A stretch of DNA of 64,000 bases from Peristeroidobacter agariperforans (lineage in GTDB: Bacteria > Pseudomonadota > Gammaproteobacteria > Steroidobacterales > Steroidobacteraceae): positions 124,001 through 188,000 of the forward strand of contig NZ_RYFW01000005.1 of assembly GCF_004138335.1 (NCBI RefSeq). The letters are read 5' to 3'. The notes beneath the pieces were generated by a model. That model was not told the origin of the DNA and did not search any database. It was given only the letters and a program-made list of their open reading frames with translations. Each line of letters opens with the position of its first letter. Positions within the stretch are counted from its first letter, which is position 1. Positions 8,883 through 18,554 of the stretch are shown piece after piece. The position numbers and the translations under genes are program-made.

Positions 8883-9383
8883 TTGACCACAGACGCTGAG
8901 ACTTTCCACGCGCTGGCCGGCGACGACCTCGTCCGGCTCGGATTTTCGCTGGCGAATGACCCGTGCCAGACGACGGGTCGTTACAGTGATTCGGGCGCGC
9001 ACTACGAGTGCTGTCGCGGCCTGAGGTTGTGCGTAGGCTTCGAAAATGACAGCAGGAGTGCAGTGGTGTCCTTTGGCCGACTCTGGTCCCTGGGCGAGGG
9101 TGGGGGTGCGTACTTTTCGAACAACTACGCGATACTTGCCAGGAGATTCGGCATCGACACGCCCGTCTACTATCCCCTGAGTTGGGGCGAACAGCGCTCC
9201 AGGGAAATCGCCACGATCCTGGCTGACCTGAAAGGTACGCTGCCCGAGGTGATGAAGCGCGTTACGCTGGATGATTTGGTCCACGTCGAACGCGAGCCGT
9301 TCGGTGCAGAGACTCTCGCGCGACTGCAAGTTGGAGCGGATTTTGAGCGATTGTTTAACGTGAGCAGCTTTCAGGCGCAATGA
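8883..9383 (+). CDS. Hypothetical cytoplasmic protein, first of a coupled pair
   Basis: A 166-residue protein beginning at a TTG codon preceded by GGGAG at 8874-8878. It has no signal peptide or membrane segment. It contains several aromatics and Cys (CCRGLRLCVGF) and a helix-rich C-terminal half (RSREIATILADLKGTLPEVM). The stop overlaps the next start by four bases (ATGA), so the two products are likely made together. I do not recognise a family. The mixed alpha/beta layout and pairing would fit a polymorphic-toxin or immunity-type neighbourhood, but nothing in the sequence proves this. Confidence 0.55.
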   Translation: MTTDAETFHALAGDDLVRLGFSLANDPCQTTGRYSDSGAHYECCRGLRLCVGFENDSRSAVVSFGRLWSLGEGGGAYFSNNYAILARRFGIDTPVYYPLSWGEQRSREIATILADLKGTLPEVMKRVTLDDLVHVEREPFGAETLARLQVGADFERLFNVSSFQAQ

Positions 9384-9703
9384 CGCGGTTCAGTATGGAA
9401 GTTCCAGCGCGCTTTCGCGAATACGCCTGCGATGACTACTTCGAGTCGCCGGGGCTCGTCGATGGTGTTTGGAGTGAGTCGGAGCAGGTGTGGTTGATCG
9501 TGCCGGCGAACGAGATTGCCGAACGTCCCGAGAATGCGTTCTTGATCGTGGGACGGCCGGGTGTTGATGGGATCGAATTTGGGTACCGGCGCGGCCACGG
9601 CGGAGTGTGGGCGTACTACCCGCAAGAAGCGCGGTTTGCGTACCTTGCAGCTGACGTGCAGGCTCTGGTCGATGGTTGGCTCTCGGGCACAATCAAGGTC
9701 TAA
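9380..9703 (+). CDS. Hypothetical protein, second of a coupled pair
   Basis: A 107-residue soluble protein that begins inside the stop codon of the preceding gene (ATGA overlap). It is acidic and rich in aromatic residues (VWSESEQVWLIVPANEI, FGYRRGHGGVWAYYPQEARF), a character shared with SUKH/SMI1-KNR4-like and other small immunity proteins, but I cannot assign one. It ends with a helix AADVQALVDGWLSG. The following 181 bases up to the next gene hold no recognisable feature other than the latter's ribosome binding site. Confidence 0.55.
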   Translation: MTRFSMEVPARFREYACDDYFESPGLVDGVWSESEQVWLIVPANEIAERPENAFLIVGRPGVDGIEFGYRRGHGGVWAYYPQEARFAYLAADVQALVDGWLSGTIKV

Positions 9704-9884
9704 GTAGTAAAGTTGCGCCAGCCCGCCTGGCAAGCCGTTGCAGCGGACGCTGACACGGCGCCACTGCGATCGATCCGAACGAAGGCCACATCGGGCCCTC
9801 CAAGCTGTGATCGCGTGGACCGTATTTGTGGATCACCCCTGCGGCGTTAGCATGGAGGCATGAGAATTCGAACGAGGGGGCGCC

Positions 9885-11384
9885 ATGAGAACGATCGTGC
9901 GATTGGGGCTTGGGCTGATCTGCGCAACGAATGCGATCGCGCTCCAGGCGCAGGCTGCGGCCCTGACAATCTCCGATCTTACCGGCTGGTGGTCGGCTGA
10001 TCCGGTCCACGCGGGCGAGTCGTCCCGAGTCGTGCTGCAAATCAGTGAGAAGGATGGCAAGCCCGTGGCGGCGCTCTCGCTCCCCGCGATCGGCGTGCAT
10101 GCCGTGCCGCTGGGCACGGTGACGCTGGATGGAAATCGCATCGATACCCAGCCGCTCTCGTTTCCTCTCACCTGGAATGCCGAGCGTCAGACGCTCAGTG
10201 GCGTGCTGCCGCGCGAGGCGGTGCCGGTCTATGACATCCCGGTCGAATTCCATCGAAGCGAACCGGTCGCGAAGCCCGAGCCCACGCAGTGGAAGGTCAA
10301 GGCGCCGACGGTGAAGTGGTCGGTGCAGGTCGGCGGTCCGGCCTGGGCGGGGCTCGAGCGTGATGCGCAGTCCGGATTGTTGTATGTCGGCAATGAACAG
10401 GGGCTGCTCAGCGCCGTCGATGCGAGCGGCAGCATTCGCTGGAAGTTTCCGACGGACAAGCCCATCCGTGGCCAGCCCGCCGTCATTGGCGAGAGCGTCT
10501 ATGTCACTTCGGACTCCGGCTTCCTGTATCGACTGGATAAACGCACGGGCGTCGAGCAATGGCGAGCTCGCATCGATGCGGGCAGCCCGGCGCGCATTCC
10601 GCCCGACCAGGAGAAATCGCGTTGGGACCGGTACGGCTCGAGCGTCGTCGCGGACGCGCAGCACCTTTACGTCGCCAGCCGCGACAAGAACCTCTATGCA
10701 CTCGATCCAGTGAACGGTCGTGAGATCTGGCGCGTGGCTGCCGGTGACATGATGACCGCGACACCTGCCGTTTATCGCGATCTTGTTGTCTTCGCGGCGT
10801 TCGACGGCAAAGTCCAGGCCGTATCGGCGCGCGATGGCAAGCTGCGGTGGACTTACGATGCGAAGCTTGCAGTCGCGGGTGATCTCGTCGTGAGCGGCGA
10901 TCGCGTATTGCTCGGCAGTCGCACCTACGAACTGATCGCTCTCGACGCCAGCAACGGCAAAGAACAATGGCGGCGTTACTACTGGTTCTCGTGGATCGAA
11001 TCGCCGCCGGTCGTGCGCGAGGGTGTCGTCTACACGGGCTCCTCGGACGCGGTCAACGTCTATGCCATCGATGCCGCCAATGGTTCCTTGCGCTGGAAAG
11101 CGCCGGTACCGGGTTGGTCGTGGTCACGCCCCGCCGTGAACGACCGGTTCGTCGTGGCGGGCGCGGTCGGTGTTGGAGCGTCGCCCGGATTTCGCAACGG
11201 TGGATTGGTCGCGCTCGATCGTGGCACTGGCGCAGTTCGCTGGCTGTACCAGGAGGCACCCTCCAAAGACGTGATCGACGCGAAGAAAAACTGGGGATTT
11301 GGCGCATCCCCGCTCATCGTCGACGACGTCGTGTACGCCGTCGACCTCAATGGCCGGCTCTACGCGTTCGAGCTGGGGAGCTAA
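9885..11384 (+). CDS. PQQ-like beta-propeller protein, exported
   Basis: A 499-residue protein with a signal peptide (residues 1-25, ending QAQAA). Residues 140-499 contain repeated propeller blades of the PQQ_2/BamB type, with recurring GxLYRLDKRTGVEQW and LYALDPVNGREIW motifs (tryptophan-docking repeats). The N-terminal 120 residues form a separate beta domain starting LTGWWSADP. Propellers of this kind may bind PQQ or act purely as scaffolds; the full catalytic set of quinoprotein dehydrogenases (acidic base, disulfide ring) is not evident, so I favour a structural or binding role. GAGGGGG precedes the ATG. It is a single-gene unit, convergent with the gene at 11423. Confidence 0.75.
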   Translation: MRTIVRLGLGLICATNAIALQAQAAALTISDLTGWWSADPVHAGESSRVVLQISEKDGKPVAALSLPAIGVHAVPLGTVTLDGNRIDTQPLSFPLTWNAERQTLSGVLPREAVPVYDIPVEFHRSEPVAKPEPTQWKVKAPTVKWSVQVGGPAWAGLERDAQSGLLYVGNEQGLLSAVDASGSIRWKFPTDKPIRGQPAVIGESVYVTSDSGFLYRLDKRTGVEQWRARIDAGSPARIPPDQEKSRWDRYGSSVVADAQHLYVASRDKNLYALDPVNGREIWRVAAGDMMTATPAVYRDLVVFAAFDGKVQAVSARDGKLRWTYDAKLAVAGDLVVSGDRVLLGSRTYELIALDASNGKEQWRRYYWFSWIESPPVVREGVVYTGSSDAVNVYAIDAANGSLRWKAPVPGWSWSRPAVNDRFVVAGAVGVGASPGFRNGGLVALDRGTGAVRWLYQEAPSKDVIDAKKNWGFGASPLIVDDVVYAVDLNGRLYAFELGS

Positions 11385-11422
11385 TCCACACTAGCGCTCG
11401 CGGCGGCGGGCGACCCGGCGCG

Positions 11423-12277
11423 TCATTTGCCGAGCCCCATGCTCGGCAGTTCGATGCCCAGGCAGACGTTACGTTGCTTGCCGCCGCCGGTGACTCGGTT
11501 GAGACAAGCCTCGCCGCCGCCATCGGATGCGGCGCCCGCCGAGAACACGCCGAAGCCCTTGCCATCCGTGAGCGTGACATTGCCGCCGTTGCCATGTGAG
11601 CTGCGTGTCAGATAGGCGACGGCCTGCGAGCCCTGATAGATGGCGACGGTCCCGCCCGTGTCGTCCAGCACAAGGCTCGCCGCGGCCTTGTCGCCTTCGT
11701 AGACAGAGACGCTGCGATCTCGCGCACTCATGCTGGCGACCAACGATCCATCCTCATCCATGACCGCGACCAGGCCCGTGCCACCGCGCGCCTGGCCGAC
11801 ACCGGCAACGAACGTGGCGCCCTCCTTGTAAACGCGAACGCCGTAATTGCCTGCGTCGCCTGCGCCAATCGTGACCTGAGCACCTTCGCCGGAGGTGGAG
11901 GAAACTTTCTCGGCCACGCGCAAGATGACTTTGCCGGTGCGGCCGACGACTTCGAAGGGCGCTGTGATGCGAGTCGCGGCCTGACTGTTGCCGCGAGGGT
12001 CTGGCGCTTTTTCGAGCGCGGCGAGGCGCTTGGTCATCTCCTGCAACTGCTTCTGCATGTTCGCAATGCGCGCATCTTCCTCCTCCGGCGGTTCAGCGAT
12101 CTCCGCTTCCCACTCCGCGAACAGCTTCTTCTGCTCACCGGCCTTGCAGCTCAGTTGCATCTGGATCAGCCGCATCGTGCCACCCGAGCCCACACAGACC
12201 GGAATCGGATCGCCACCGGCGTATGCACTCGCACCGACGAGGCACAGCAATGAGCCCAGGAAACCGCGGATCGTCAT
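11423..12277 (-). CDS. Exported coiled-coil and beta-repeat protein
   Basis: A 284-residue secreted protein (signal peptide 1-20, ending ASAYA). Two Cys lie at about 28 and 44 (VCVGSGG, LSCKAG). A heptad-rich coiled coil follows (about 68-92, IANMQKQLQEMTKRLAALEK), then about 150 residues of short Gly-rich strands with repeating GxxVxVY/GTVAIYQ patterns that suggest a beta-solenoid or trimeric fibre. The last 25 residues contain two Cys. It lies 11 bases downstream of an OmpA-family gene and is likely in the same operon, so a surface or peptidoglycan-linked complex is plausible. Family unknown to me. Confidence 0.6.
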   Translation of the reverse strand: MTIRGFLGSLLCLVGASAYAGGDPIPVCVGSGGTMRLIQMQLSCKAGEQKKLFAEWEAEIAEPPEEEDARIANMQKQLQEMTKRLAALEKAPDPRGNSQAATRITAPFEVVGRTGKVILRVAEKVSSTSGEGAQVTIGAGDAGNYGVRVYKEGATFVAGVGQARGGTGLVAVMDEDGSLVASMSARDRSVSVYEGDKAAASLVLDDTGGTVAIYQGSQAVAYLTRSSHGNGGNVTLTDGKGFGVFSAGAASDGGGEACLNRVTGGGKQRNVCLGIELPSMGLGK

Positions 12278-12288
12278 GGATCGACCTC

Positions 12289-13515
12289 CTATTGTTTGAT
12301 CAACTCGACGCGCCGATTGCGCGCGCGTCCGGCGAGAGTTTCGTTCGTATCGCGAGGTTGTGAGGCACCGAAACCGTCGGTGGTCAGCCTCTCGGCGGCG
12401 ATCCCGTGTGACTTCACGAGCGCCTGTTTGACGGCTGCGGCACGTCGGCGCGACAGATCCAGGTTGTAACGATCACCGCCGATGGAATCGGTGTGTCCAT
12501 TGACGACGAGCTTCCAGTCCGAATGTTTGCGCAGGACGTTGGCAATCTCCGCCAGTCGCGGCGCGGACTCTTCTCGGATTCGATCGCTGTTGAACGAGAA
12601 GTGAATGTCATAGACGACCGCCTTGCCACTGGTCGCGAGCTGCTGTTCCAGTTGCGCTCCGGCCGCGGGCGCGGGCTCCGCTGCGGCAACCGGCACATCG
12701 CAGCGATAGGCGATCTTCACCACCTCGAGGGTTTCCCGATCGCTTGCGGTCTCTCGACCGCACAACGCGCGGCTGATCTCCGGGGCGGCTGCTTGCATCG
12801 TGCGGCAGAGCTCCTTCATGTGCGAATCCATGGGCGGCTCGGAATCGATGCCGACGCGAAACTTCAATGTGAGCGGGTTGGCGTCGTCATCGAGAAACAG
12901 GAACTCTGCCGGCTCAGCTGCGAATTCGCCGCGCGCGCGGATTGCAGGAAGAGAGGTCGTGACGCCGTTGATGACCACTGGGATGCGCTCGGCCTGGCCG
13001 ATGCGGACGAGCTCGCCCGGGGACATGAAGTCGTAGAGATTGGGACTGTGATCGCGATTGGCTGGGAATTCGCCCGAGTAGGCATTGGAGATCGAGAATT
13101 CGCTTCGACCGGCCGTCTTCAGGGCACGAAGCACGGCCTGCGAGGTGCCGATCGCGGTCGTCTCGGCAATCTCGGTGGGCATGCCCGGCATGAAGCGCTG
13201 CTGATACAAGGCCGCCGATTTCAAGTCGGAGCGGCGCACCGACCGGTTCAATGTTTGCTTGCGCACCTGACCGAAGTCCGCTGCCAACAGATCCGTGACG
13301 AGCTGTTCGGAGGAGTAGCGAATCAGAACGTTCTTGTCATCGACCGACAGGACGGTCTTGATCGACTCATAGTCTCCATTGGCCTGGCTGATCGCTGTGA
13401 CGATCTGCAAGCCGGGACAGAGCGGAACGCGCGATGTCGATGGGGTTGCATTGTCGGAATGGGCAGCGCCGATCACGGCGAGCGTGAGCAGCGGAACGAG
13501 GGGCAGGGCGCCCAT
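12289..13515 (-). CDS. OmpA-family peptidoglycan-binding protein
   Basis: A 408-residue exported protein: signal peptide 1-20, an unassigned 270-residue N-terminal region, and a C-terminal OmpA-like domain (about 295-405). The latter shows IHFSFNSDRI, VVNGHTDSIGG, NLDLSRRRA and RARNRRVELI, including the Asp and Arg positions that bind diaminopimelate in peptidoglycan. The N-terminal part is not an eight-stranded OmpA barrel, so the protein is more likely periplasmic than outer-membrane embedded. AAAGGA precedes the ATG. It is divergent from the TonB receptor at 13796 and leads the operon with the coiled-coil protein. Confidence 0.8.
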   Translation of the reverse strand: MGALPLVPLLTLAVIGAAHSDNATPSTSRVPLCPGLQIVTAISQANGDYESIKTVLSVDDKNVLIRYSSEQLVTDLLAADFGQVRKQTLNRSVRRSDLKSAALYQQRFMPGMPTEIAETTAIGTSQAVLRALKTAGRSEFSISNAYSGEFPANRDHSPNLYDFMSPGELVRIGQAERIPVVINGVTTSLPAIRARGEFAAEPAEFLFLDDDANPLTLKFRVGIDSEPPMDSHMKELCRTMQAAAPEISRALCGRETASDRETLEVVKIAYRCDVPVAAAEPAPAAGAQLEQQLATSGKAVVYDIHFSFNSDRIREESAPRLAEIANVLRKHSDWKLVVNGHTDSIGGDRYNLDLSRRRAAAVKQALVKSHGIAAERLTTDGFGASQPRDTNETLAGRARNRRVELIKQ

Positions 13516-13649
13516 GACAAGTCCTTTCAGTGGAGTGCCTTACTCCCGTAACGCAATCCCGCGGCAAATCCTGACATGAACGGATCCAGGTTTTGAATTT
13601 ATTTCATACCGCGGCGGAAACGCAGCGGTCTCTGAGCGTCAACGCGGTG

Positions 13650-13679
13650 TTGACTAAATAAAACAACTTGTATTATTAA
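13650..13679 (+). promoter_or_regulatory. Sigma-70-type promoter for the TonB receptor/GH97 operon
   Basis: TTGACT at 13650-13655 is followed by an AT-rich stretch, unusual in this GC-rich region, with TATTAA at 13674-13679 (18-bp spacer) or TATTAT at 13671-13676 (15-bp spacer). The receptor start lies about 120 bases downstream. It falls in the divergent gap of 280 bp shared with the OmpA-family gene; I see no clear operator palindrome there. Confidence 0.5.
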
Positions 13680-13795
13680 TTCTACGTCCGCAGTCGATCG
13701 AGGCGTGGCCCGTCGGGACGCTTTCGATGTCACCAACAAACAATCCTGTGGCGCTCTGGCGCGCGGGCGTTTCAAAAATGGTCAGGGGGTCAATG

Positions 13796-16504
13796 ATGAG
13801 TCACGGCCGATGGATCCGCCGAGTGCTGTTTGGCGCGAGCGCGTTGCCGCTCGGCCTGGTCGGTGTAGCGATGGCGCAAGCGCCCGTGGAAGAAGTCGTC
13901 GTCACCGGCACGCGCGCGAGCTTGTCCCGCGCGCTGGATCTGAAAAAGGAAGTGCTCGGCGTGGTCGATTCCATTGCCGCGGAGGACATCGGCAAGTTCC
14001 CTGATCAGAACGTGGCCGAATCGCTCCAGCGCATCGCCGGTGTGTCCATCGATCGAACCGCGGGCGAGGGCCGCTTCGTCACCGTGCGCGGTTTCGGTCC
14101 CGAGTTCAACAATGTCTTGTTCAATGGTCGGCTGCTCGCGACCGAGAACGACGGACGCGAGTTCAGCTTCGACATTCTGGCGCCCGAACTGATCAGCAGC
14201 GCGGAGGTGTACAAATCCTCCTCGGCTGCATTCCAGGAGGGCGGCATCGGCTCGACCATTCAGCTACGCACTGCCCGGCCGCTGGATTTTCAGGGTTTTC
14301 ACGCCGCCGGCAGCGCGGCCGCCAAGTACGACGGCGGCTCGGAGGAGACGACTCCCACGATGTCCGGCCTCATCAGCATGACCAACGAGAGCAACACGTT
14401 CGGTGCGCTGGCGAGCGTGGTTTACGACGAGCGCAAGGCGCGGCTCGAGCGATTCCACACCGATGGCTGGCTGACGGGGCAGGACCTCGACTTCAACCGG
14501 GACGGCGCCGCAGACCTGACCGACGTGGCCATCACGCGCTCGTACAATCAAATCGTCGACGAGAGCACGCGCGAGCGCATGGGCGCGACACTGTCCTTCG
14601 ACTGGCTCGCGACCGATGCCCTGAAGTTCGAGCTCGATGCCCTCTACACCACCTACGAGATCGACAATCGCAACCATGTGCTTGCGTACTTCAGCGACCC
14701 TGCGGACATCATTTCTGCGGAGGCCAACGGTAACGGCACGGTCACTCGCTACGTGCGAGGCGACACGGGCAGCCTGGCCACTGACTGGGTCGTCAGCGAA
14801 CGGCCGCGCGATGCGTCGACCTATCAGCTGGCGTTGAATACCGAATACACGCTGACGGAGCGCACGACCGTCGCGTTCGATGTTTCCTATTCCAAAGCCG
14901 AGGACGATAACGGCGGCAAGGAGCGCTTCTATGTGCTCGGTACACGCAACACTGGCGTGAATCCAACGTTCGACCTGCGCCCCGGCAGCGCCACGCCGCT
15001 CTACACCAACGTGCTGTCGCCTACCGATCCTTCGAACCTGCGCGCGCACTATCTCGACCAGTCGGGCAACGACGTCGAAGATGAGATCGGACAATTCCAG
15101 GTCGATGTCGTCCACGAATTCGATGGTGTGATCAGGACGTTCAAGTTCGGCGCCCTGGCCTCCACCCGAGAGAAGACGACCACCGATTACAGAACGCCCG
15201 GCTCGCTGAACTGCTACTACTGCGGCTACTACGCCCCGGTGCCGGCCAGCGTCACGAGCTCCTATGACGCCGGCTCGTTCCTCGGCGGCTCCGGGTTGCC
15301 CAGCCAATGGCTCGATTTCGATGTCGATGCGCTGGTTGCGTATTACACATCACCGGCGGCGTACGGACTGAACGGCGACCCTGCCGCAAGAGCGGCGTTT
15401 GCGGCGAACCTCGCGGCCAATGGCGGGGACTTCAGGGCCGTGCTCAATCCGCAAGGCTCGGGTTCGGTCGAGGAAGAATCGCAGGCCGCCTATGTGCAGC
15501 TGGAACTCGGCGGCGACGTCGCGGACATGGCCTGGACGGGGCAAGTCGGGCTGCGCTGGGTCAAAACGGATCTGACCGCAAAGGGCACGGGACAGGAAAT
15601 TGCGTCGATCACGCCGATCCCGGGCGATGCCACGGCCGTCTCGTTCACGTTGACCGATCCGATGCCGATCACCGAGAAGAACGACTACGACTACTTCCTG
15701 CCATCGCTCGCGTTGCGTTTGAACGTGACCGATCAATGGGCCTTGCGGATCGCCGGTTCGCGCACGCTCACACGCCCGACGCTCACCAACCTGCAGCCCA
15801 CCGAGGGCTACAACCTGCGTCCGCCGGATTCTTTCTTCAGCTCCGGCGGCAACCCGGCTTTGCAGCCCTACCTCGCAAAGAATCTAGACCTCGGCATCGA
15901 CTACTTTCTCAACGATGCGAGTTACTTCAGCGTGGCCGGCTTCTACAAATGGATCGACAACTTCGTCTCGCTGGCGACCAGGCCCACGACCATCCTCGGC
16001 TATGAGTTCCTGGATACGCGCCCGGTCAACGCCAATGACGCAAAGGTGTACGGCGTGGAGCTGTCCGCACAGTACACCTTCGACCGCTTGCCGGCGCCGT
16101 ACGACGGGTTCGGTGTCTCGGCGAACTACACCGATGTGGACAGTTCGGTGACGTTCGATCCCACCTTGAGCACGCAGGTATTCAACGTCGAAGGCCTGTC
16201 CAACTCGGCCAACCTGGTGTTGTTCTACGAGAAGGGTCCGATCCAGGTGCGCGCCGCGTACAACTGGCGAGATGATTTTCTGCGACGGACCTTCAGCTTC
16301 GAGGGACAGCCGGAGAACATCGAGGCCTATGGGCAGTACGACGTGAGCGCGAGCTTTCAGGTGAACGAAGCGTGGTCAGTGTTCGCCGAGTGCGTGAACC
16401 TGACGGACGAGCGTACGCGCAGCTACTCTGCCTTCAAAGAGCGCTTGCTGCAGCTGGAAGATAGCGGGCGGCGAATCACGGCTGGCGTACGTGCCCGCTT
16501 CTGA
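13796..16504 (+). CDS. TonB-dependent receptor, Xanthomonas/Caulobacter type
   Basis: About 902 residues. AGGGGG at 13784 with six-base spacing favours the second of two adjacent Met codons. After the signal peptide (ending VAMA) come the EEVVVTGTRASLSRALD segment, the plug domain (AEDIGKFPDQNVAESLQRI, VRGFGPEFNNVLFNGR) and a long beta-barrel ending in Phe (GVRARF). This is the receptor class that in Xanthomonadales and Caulobacterales imports oligosaccharides. A GH97 glycosidase follows after 24 bases, so the pair most likely takes up and cleaves an alpha-linked oligosaccharide. No inner-membrane transporter is adjacent. Confidence 0.85.
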   Translation: MSHGRWIRRVLFGASALPLGLVGVAMAQAPVEEVVVTGTRASLSRALDLKKEVLGVVDSIAAEDIGKFPDQNVAESLQRIAGVSIDRTAGEGRFVTVRGFGPEFNNVLFNGRLLATENDGREFSFDILAPELISSAEVYKSSSAAFQEGGIGSTIQLRTARPLDFQGFHAAGSAAAKYDGGSEETTPTMSGLISMTNESNTFGALASVVYDERKARLERFHTDGWLTGQDLDFNRDGAADLTDVAITRSYNQIVDESTRERMGATLSFDWLATDALKFELDALYTTYEIDNRNHVLAYFSDPADIISAEANGNGTVTRYVRGDTGSLATDWVVSERPRDASTYQLALNTEYTLTERTTVAFDVSYSKAEDDNGGKERFYVLGTRNTGVNPTFDLRPGSATPLYTNVLSPTDPSNLRAHYLDQSGNDVEDEIGQFQVDVVHEFDGVIRTFKFGALASTREKTTTDYRTPGSLNCYYCGYYAPVPASVTSSYDAGSFLGGSGLPSQWLDFDVDALVAYYTSPAAYGLNGDPAARAAFAANLAANGGDFRAVLNPQGSGSVEEESQAAYVQLELGGDVADMAWTGQVGLRWVKTDLTAKGTGQEIASITPIPGDATAVSFTLTDPMPITEKNDYDYFLPSLALRLNVTDQWALRIAGSRTLTRPTLTNLQPTEGYNLRPPDSFFSSGGNPALQPYLAKNLDLGIDYFLNDASYFSVAGFYKWIDNFVSLATRPTTILGYEFLDTRPVNANDAKVYGVELSAQYTFDRLPAPYDGFGVSANYTDVDSSVTFDPTLSTQVFNVEGLSNSANLVLFYEKGPIQVRAAYNWRDDFLRRTFSFEGQPENIEAYGQYDVSASFQVNEAWSVFAECVNLTDERTRSYSAFKERLLQLEDSGRRITAGVRARF

Positions 16505-16528
16505 GGCAACTCGGACAAGGACATCGGG

Positions 16529-18508
16529 ATGCACATAAAGCTATATGCGGCGATCGCGGCGTGCGTGCTCGTGACGCAGCCCGCGACGGCGTCTGCGCAA
16601 ACTGACTACAGCGTCAGCTCACCCGACGGCTCCATAGCGATCAAACTTCAAGTCGGCGCGGATGAGCCGCCTCGATATGAGGTCAGCAGGCAGCGCGAGA
16701 CGGTGATCGCGCCCTCTCAGCTGCGTCTGCAACTGGTCGAGGACCGTGGCTTCCAACTGTTCGAGCCGGTGTCTTCCCAGCGGCGCTCGGTGGATGAGCA
16801 ATATCGGACGGTCGTGGGAAAGACGTCGCAGGCTCGCAATCACTTCAATGAGATGACCGTGTCGCTGCGGGAGCGCGGCGGGTCTGCTCGCAGGCTGGAT
16901 ATCATCTTGCGAGCCTATGACGATGGCGTCGCGTTGCGTTACTTCGTTCCGAGTCAACCGGGGCTCGAGGAGGTGCAGCTGCGGGCCGAGTCGACCGAGT
17001 TCGCCTTCACCGGCGACTATGAGTGTCATGGATTGAATATCGGGCACATGTATTCGAGCCATGAAGGCGAGTTCGATCCGGTGCGGGCGAGCCGAATTCG
17101 CGAGCATCATCTGTTCGATGCGCCGTTGAGCTGCCGCATTCCGAGTGGTCGCACGCAGTTCGCGATCGCCGAGGCGGATCTGCGCAATTACGCCGGCATG
17201 TATCTGAGCGGTCGAGGCAACGGCGAGCCCGGTGTGGTGACACGCCTCGCGCGCCATCCGACCCCCGGCTCTGCCGTCGTGCGCGTGAAGTCGTCCGCTG
17301 CCGGCGTCGCATCGCCCTGGCGCGTGATCATGATGGCGGACACCCTTGGCAAGCTGATCGAGTCCACGCTCATTGCGAACTTGAATCCGCCGACGGCCTT
17401 ACGCGATACCGCCTGGATCGTTCCCGGCAAGAGCGCCTGGGATTGGTGGTCCGGTCCGCACCTGCCTGCGCCGGCGAAGGCGGGCATGGATATGGCGACG
17501 CTGAAGAGATACATCGATTTCGCCGCAGCGGCGCGATTGGAATATATGTTGATCGATGAAGGCTGGTGTTTGAACTCCGGCGTTGGCGGCGTGGCCAGGG
17601 CGGATGCCGACATCACCCGATCGAAACCCGGCATCGACATGGCGGAGCTGGTGCGTTACGCCGCCCAACGTAACGTTGGATTGTGGTTGTGGGTGCAGTG
17701 GGCGCTGTTGGACCGGCAAATGGATGCAGCGCTTGCGCAGTATCGGACGTGGGGAATCAAGGGCATCAAGATCGATTTCATGGATCGCAACGATCAGCAG
17801 ATGGTCGAGTACTACCACCGCGTGATGTCGAAAGCAGCAGAGCAGCGGCTGATGGTCAACATGCACGGCGCCTATCCACCGACGGGCCTGTATCGCACCT
17901 ATCCAAATTACATGACCCAGGAAGGTGTCATGGGCGCGGAATACAACAAATGGAGCCGCCGGGTCACAGCGACTCACAATGTGACGCTGCCCTACACTCG
18001 GATGTTGCTCGGGCCGATGGACTACACGCCCGGCGGCTTCCGAAACGTCCGGCCGGAAGAGTTCCGCATCAACAACAGTCCGCCCTTCGTCCAAACCACG
18101 CGCGGCCAGGCATTGGCGATGTTTGTGGTGTACGACGGCCCGCTGCAGATGGTGGCGGACAGCCCCGATGCTTATGAAAACGCCGCCGGCTTCGATTTCG
18201 TACGCGACGTGCCGACGAGTTGGGATGAGACGCGCTTCGTGCAGGGAACGATCGCGGAATACGTCGTGCTTGCCCGCCGCAAAGGCAACACATGGTACAT
18301 CGGCGCAATGACGAACGAAGCGGCCCGTGAGCTCACGGTGCCGCTGGATTTTCTCGCCTCGGGCAAATACCGCTCGCAGATCTGGGAGGACGGCGCTATG
18401 CCGCAGGAACTGCGGCAGTACAAAACGCAGCTCACTCGCGGCGACAAACTGACGCTCAAGCTCGCACCGGCCGGGGGTGCGGTTGCCGTCTTGGTAGGCG
18501 GCGGGTGA
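16529..18508 (+). CDS. GH97 family alpha-glycosidase
   Basis: A 659-residue exported glycosidase (signal peptide 1-24, ending ASAQ). GH97 features: N-terminal beta-supersandwich beginning SSPDGSIAIKL, a TIM barrel with ESTLIANLNPP and GKSAWDWWSG, and a C-terminal beta domain. The barrel keeps Asp416 in GIKIDFMD and Glu471 in GVMGAEYNKW, placed where retaining GH97 members (alpha-galactosidase type) have nucleophile and acid/base; inverting SusB-like members lack that Asp. I infer a retaining enzyme, possibly alpha-galactosidase. It is coexpressed with the upstream TonB receptor (24-base gap). Confidence 0.8.
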   Translation: MHIKLYAAIAACVLVTQPATASAQTDYSVSSPDGSIAIKLQVGADEPPRYEVSRQRETVIAPSQLRLQLVEDRGFQLFEPVSSQRRSVDEQYRTVVGKTSQARNHFNEMTVSLRERGGSARRLDIILRAYDDGVALRYFVPSQPGLEEVQLRAESTEFAFTGDYECHGLNIGHMYSSHEGEFDPVRASRIREHHLFDAPLSCRIPSGRTQFAIAEADLRNYAGMYLSGRGNGEPGVVTRLARHPTPGSAVVRVKSSAAGVASPWRVIMMADTLGKLIESTLIANLNPPTALRDTAWIVPGKSAWDWWSGPHLPAPAKAGMDMATLKRYIDFAAAARLEYMLIDEGWCLNSGVGGVARADADITRSKPGIDMAELVRYAAQRNVGLWLWVQWALLDRQMDAALAQYRTWGIKGIKIDFMDRNDQQMVEYYHRVMSKAAEQRLMVNMHGAYPPTGLYRTYPNYMTQEGVMGAEYNKWSRRVTATHNVTLPYTRMLLGPMDYTPGGFRNVRPEEFRINNSPPFVQTTRGQALAMFVVYDGPLQMVADSPDAYENAAGFDFVRDVPTSWDETRFVQGTIAEYVVLARRKGNTWYIGAMTNEAARELTVPLDFLASGKYRSQIWEDGAMPQELRQYKTQLTRGDKLTLKLAPAGGAVAVLVGGG

Positions 18509-18554
18509 CTTGGGACGAATGCGTCAGTGGCATCGCCTGGCAGCGCAATCGTTG

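Noticed and set aside
12493-13551. A plus-strand 352-residue frame opposite the OmpA-family gene
   Set aside because: The opposite strand encodes a clear OmpA C-terminal domain and signal peptide; the plus frame has no recognisable features.
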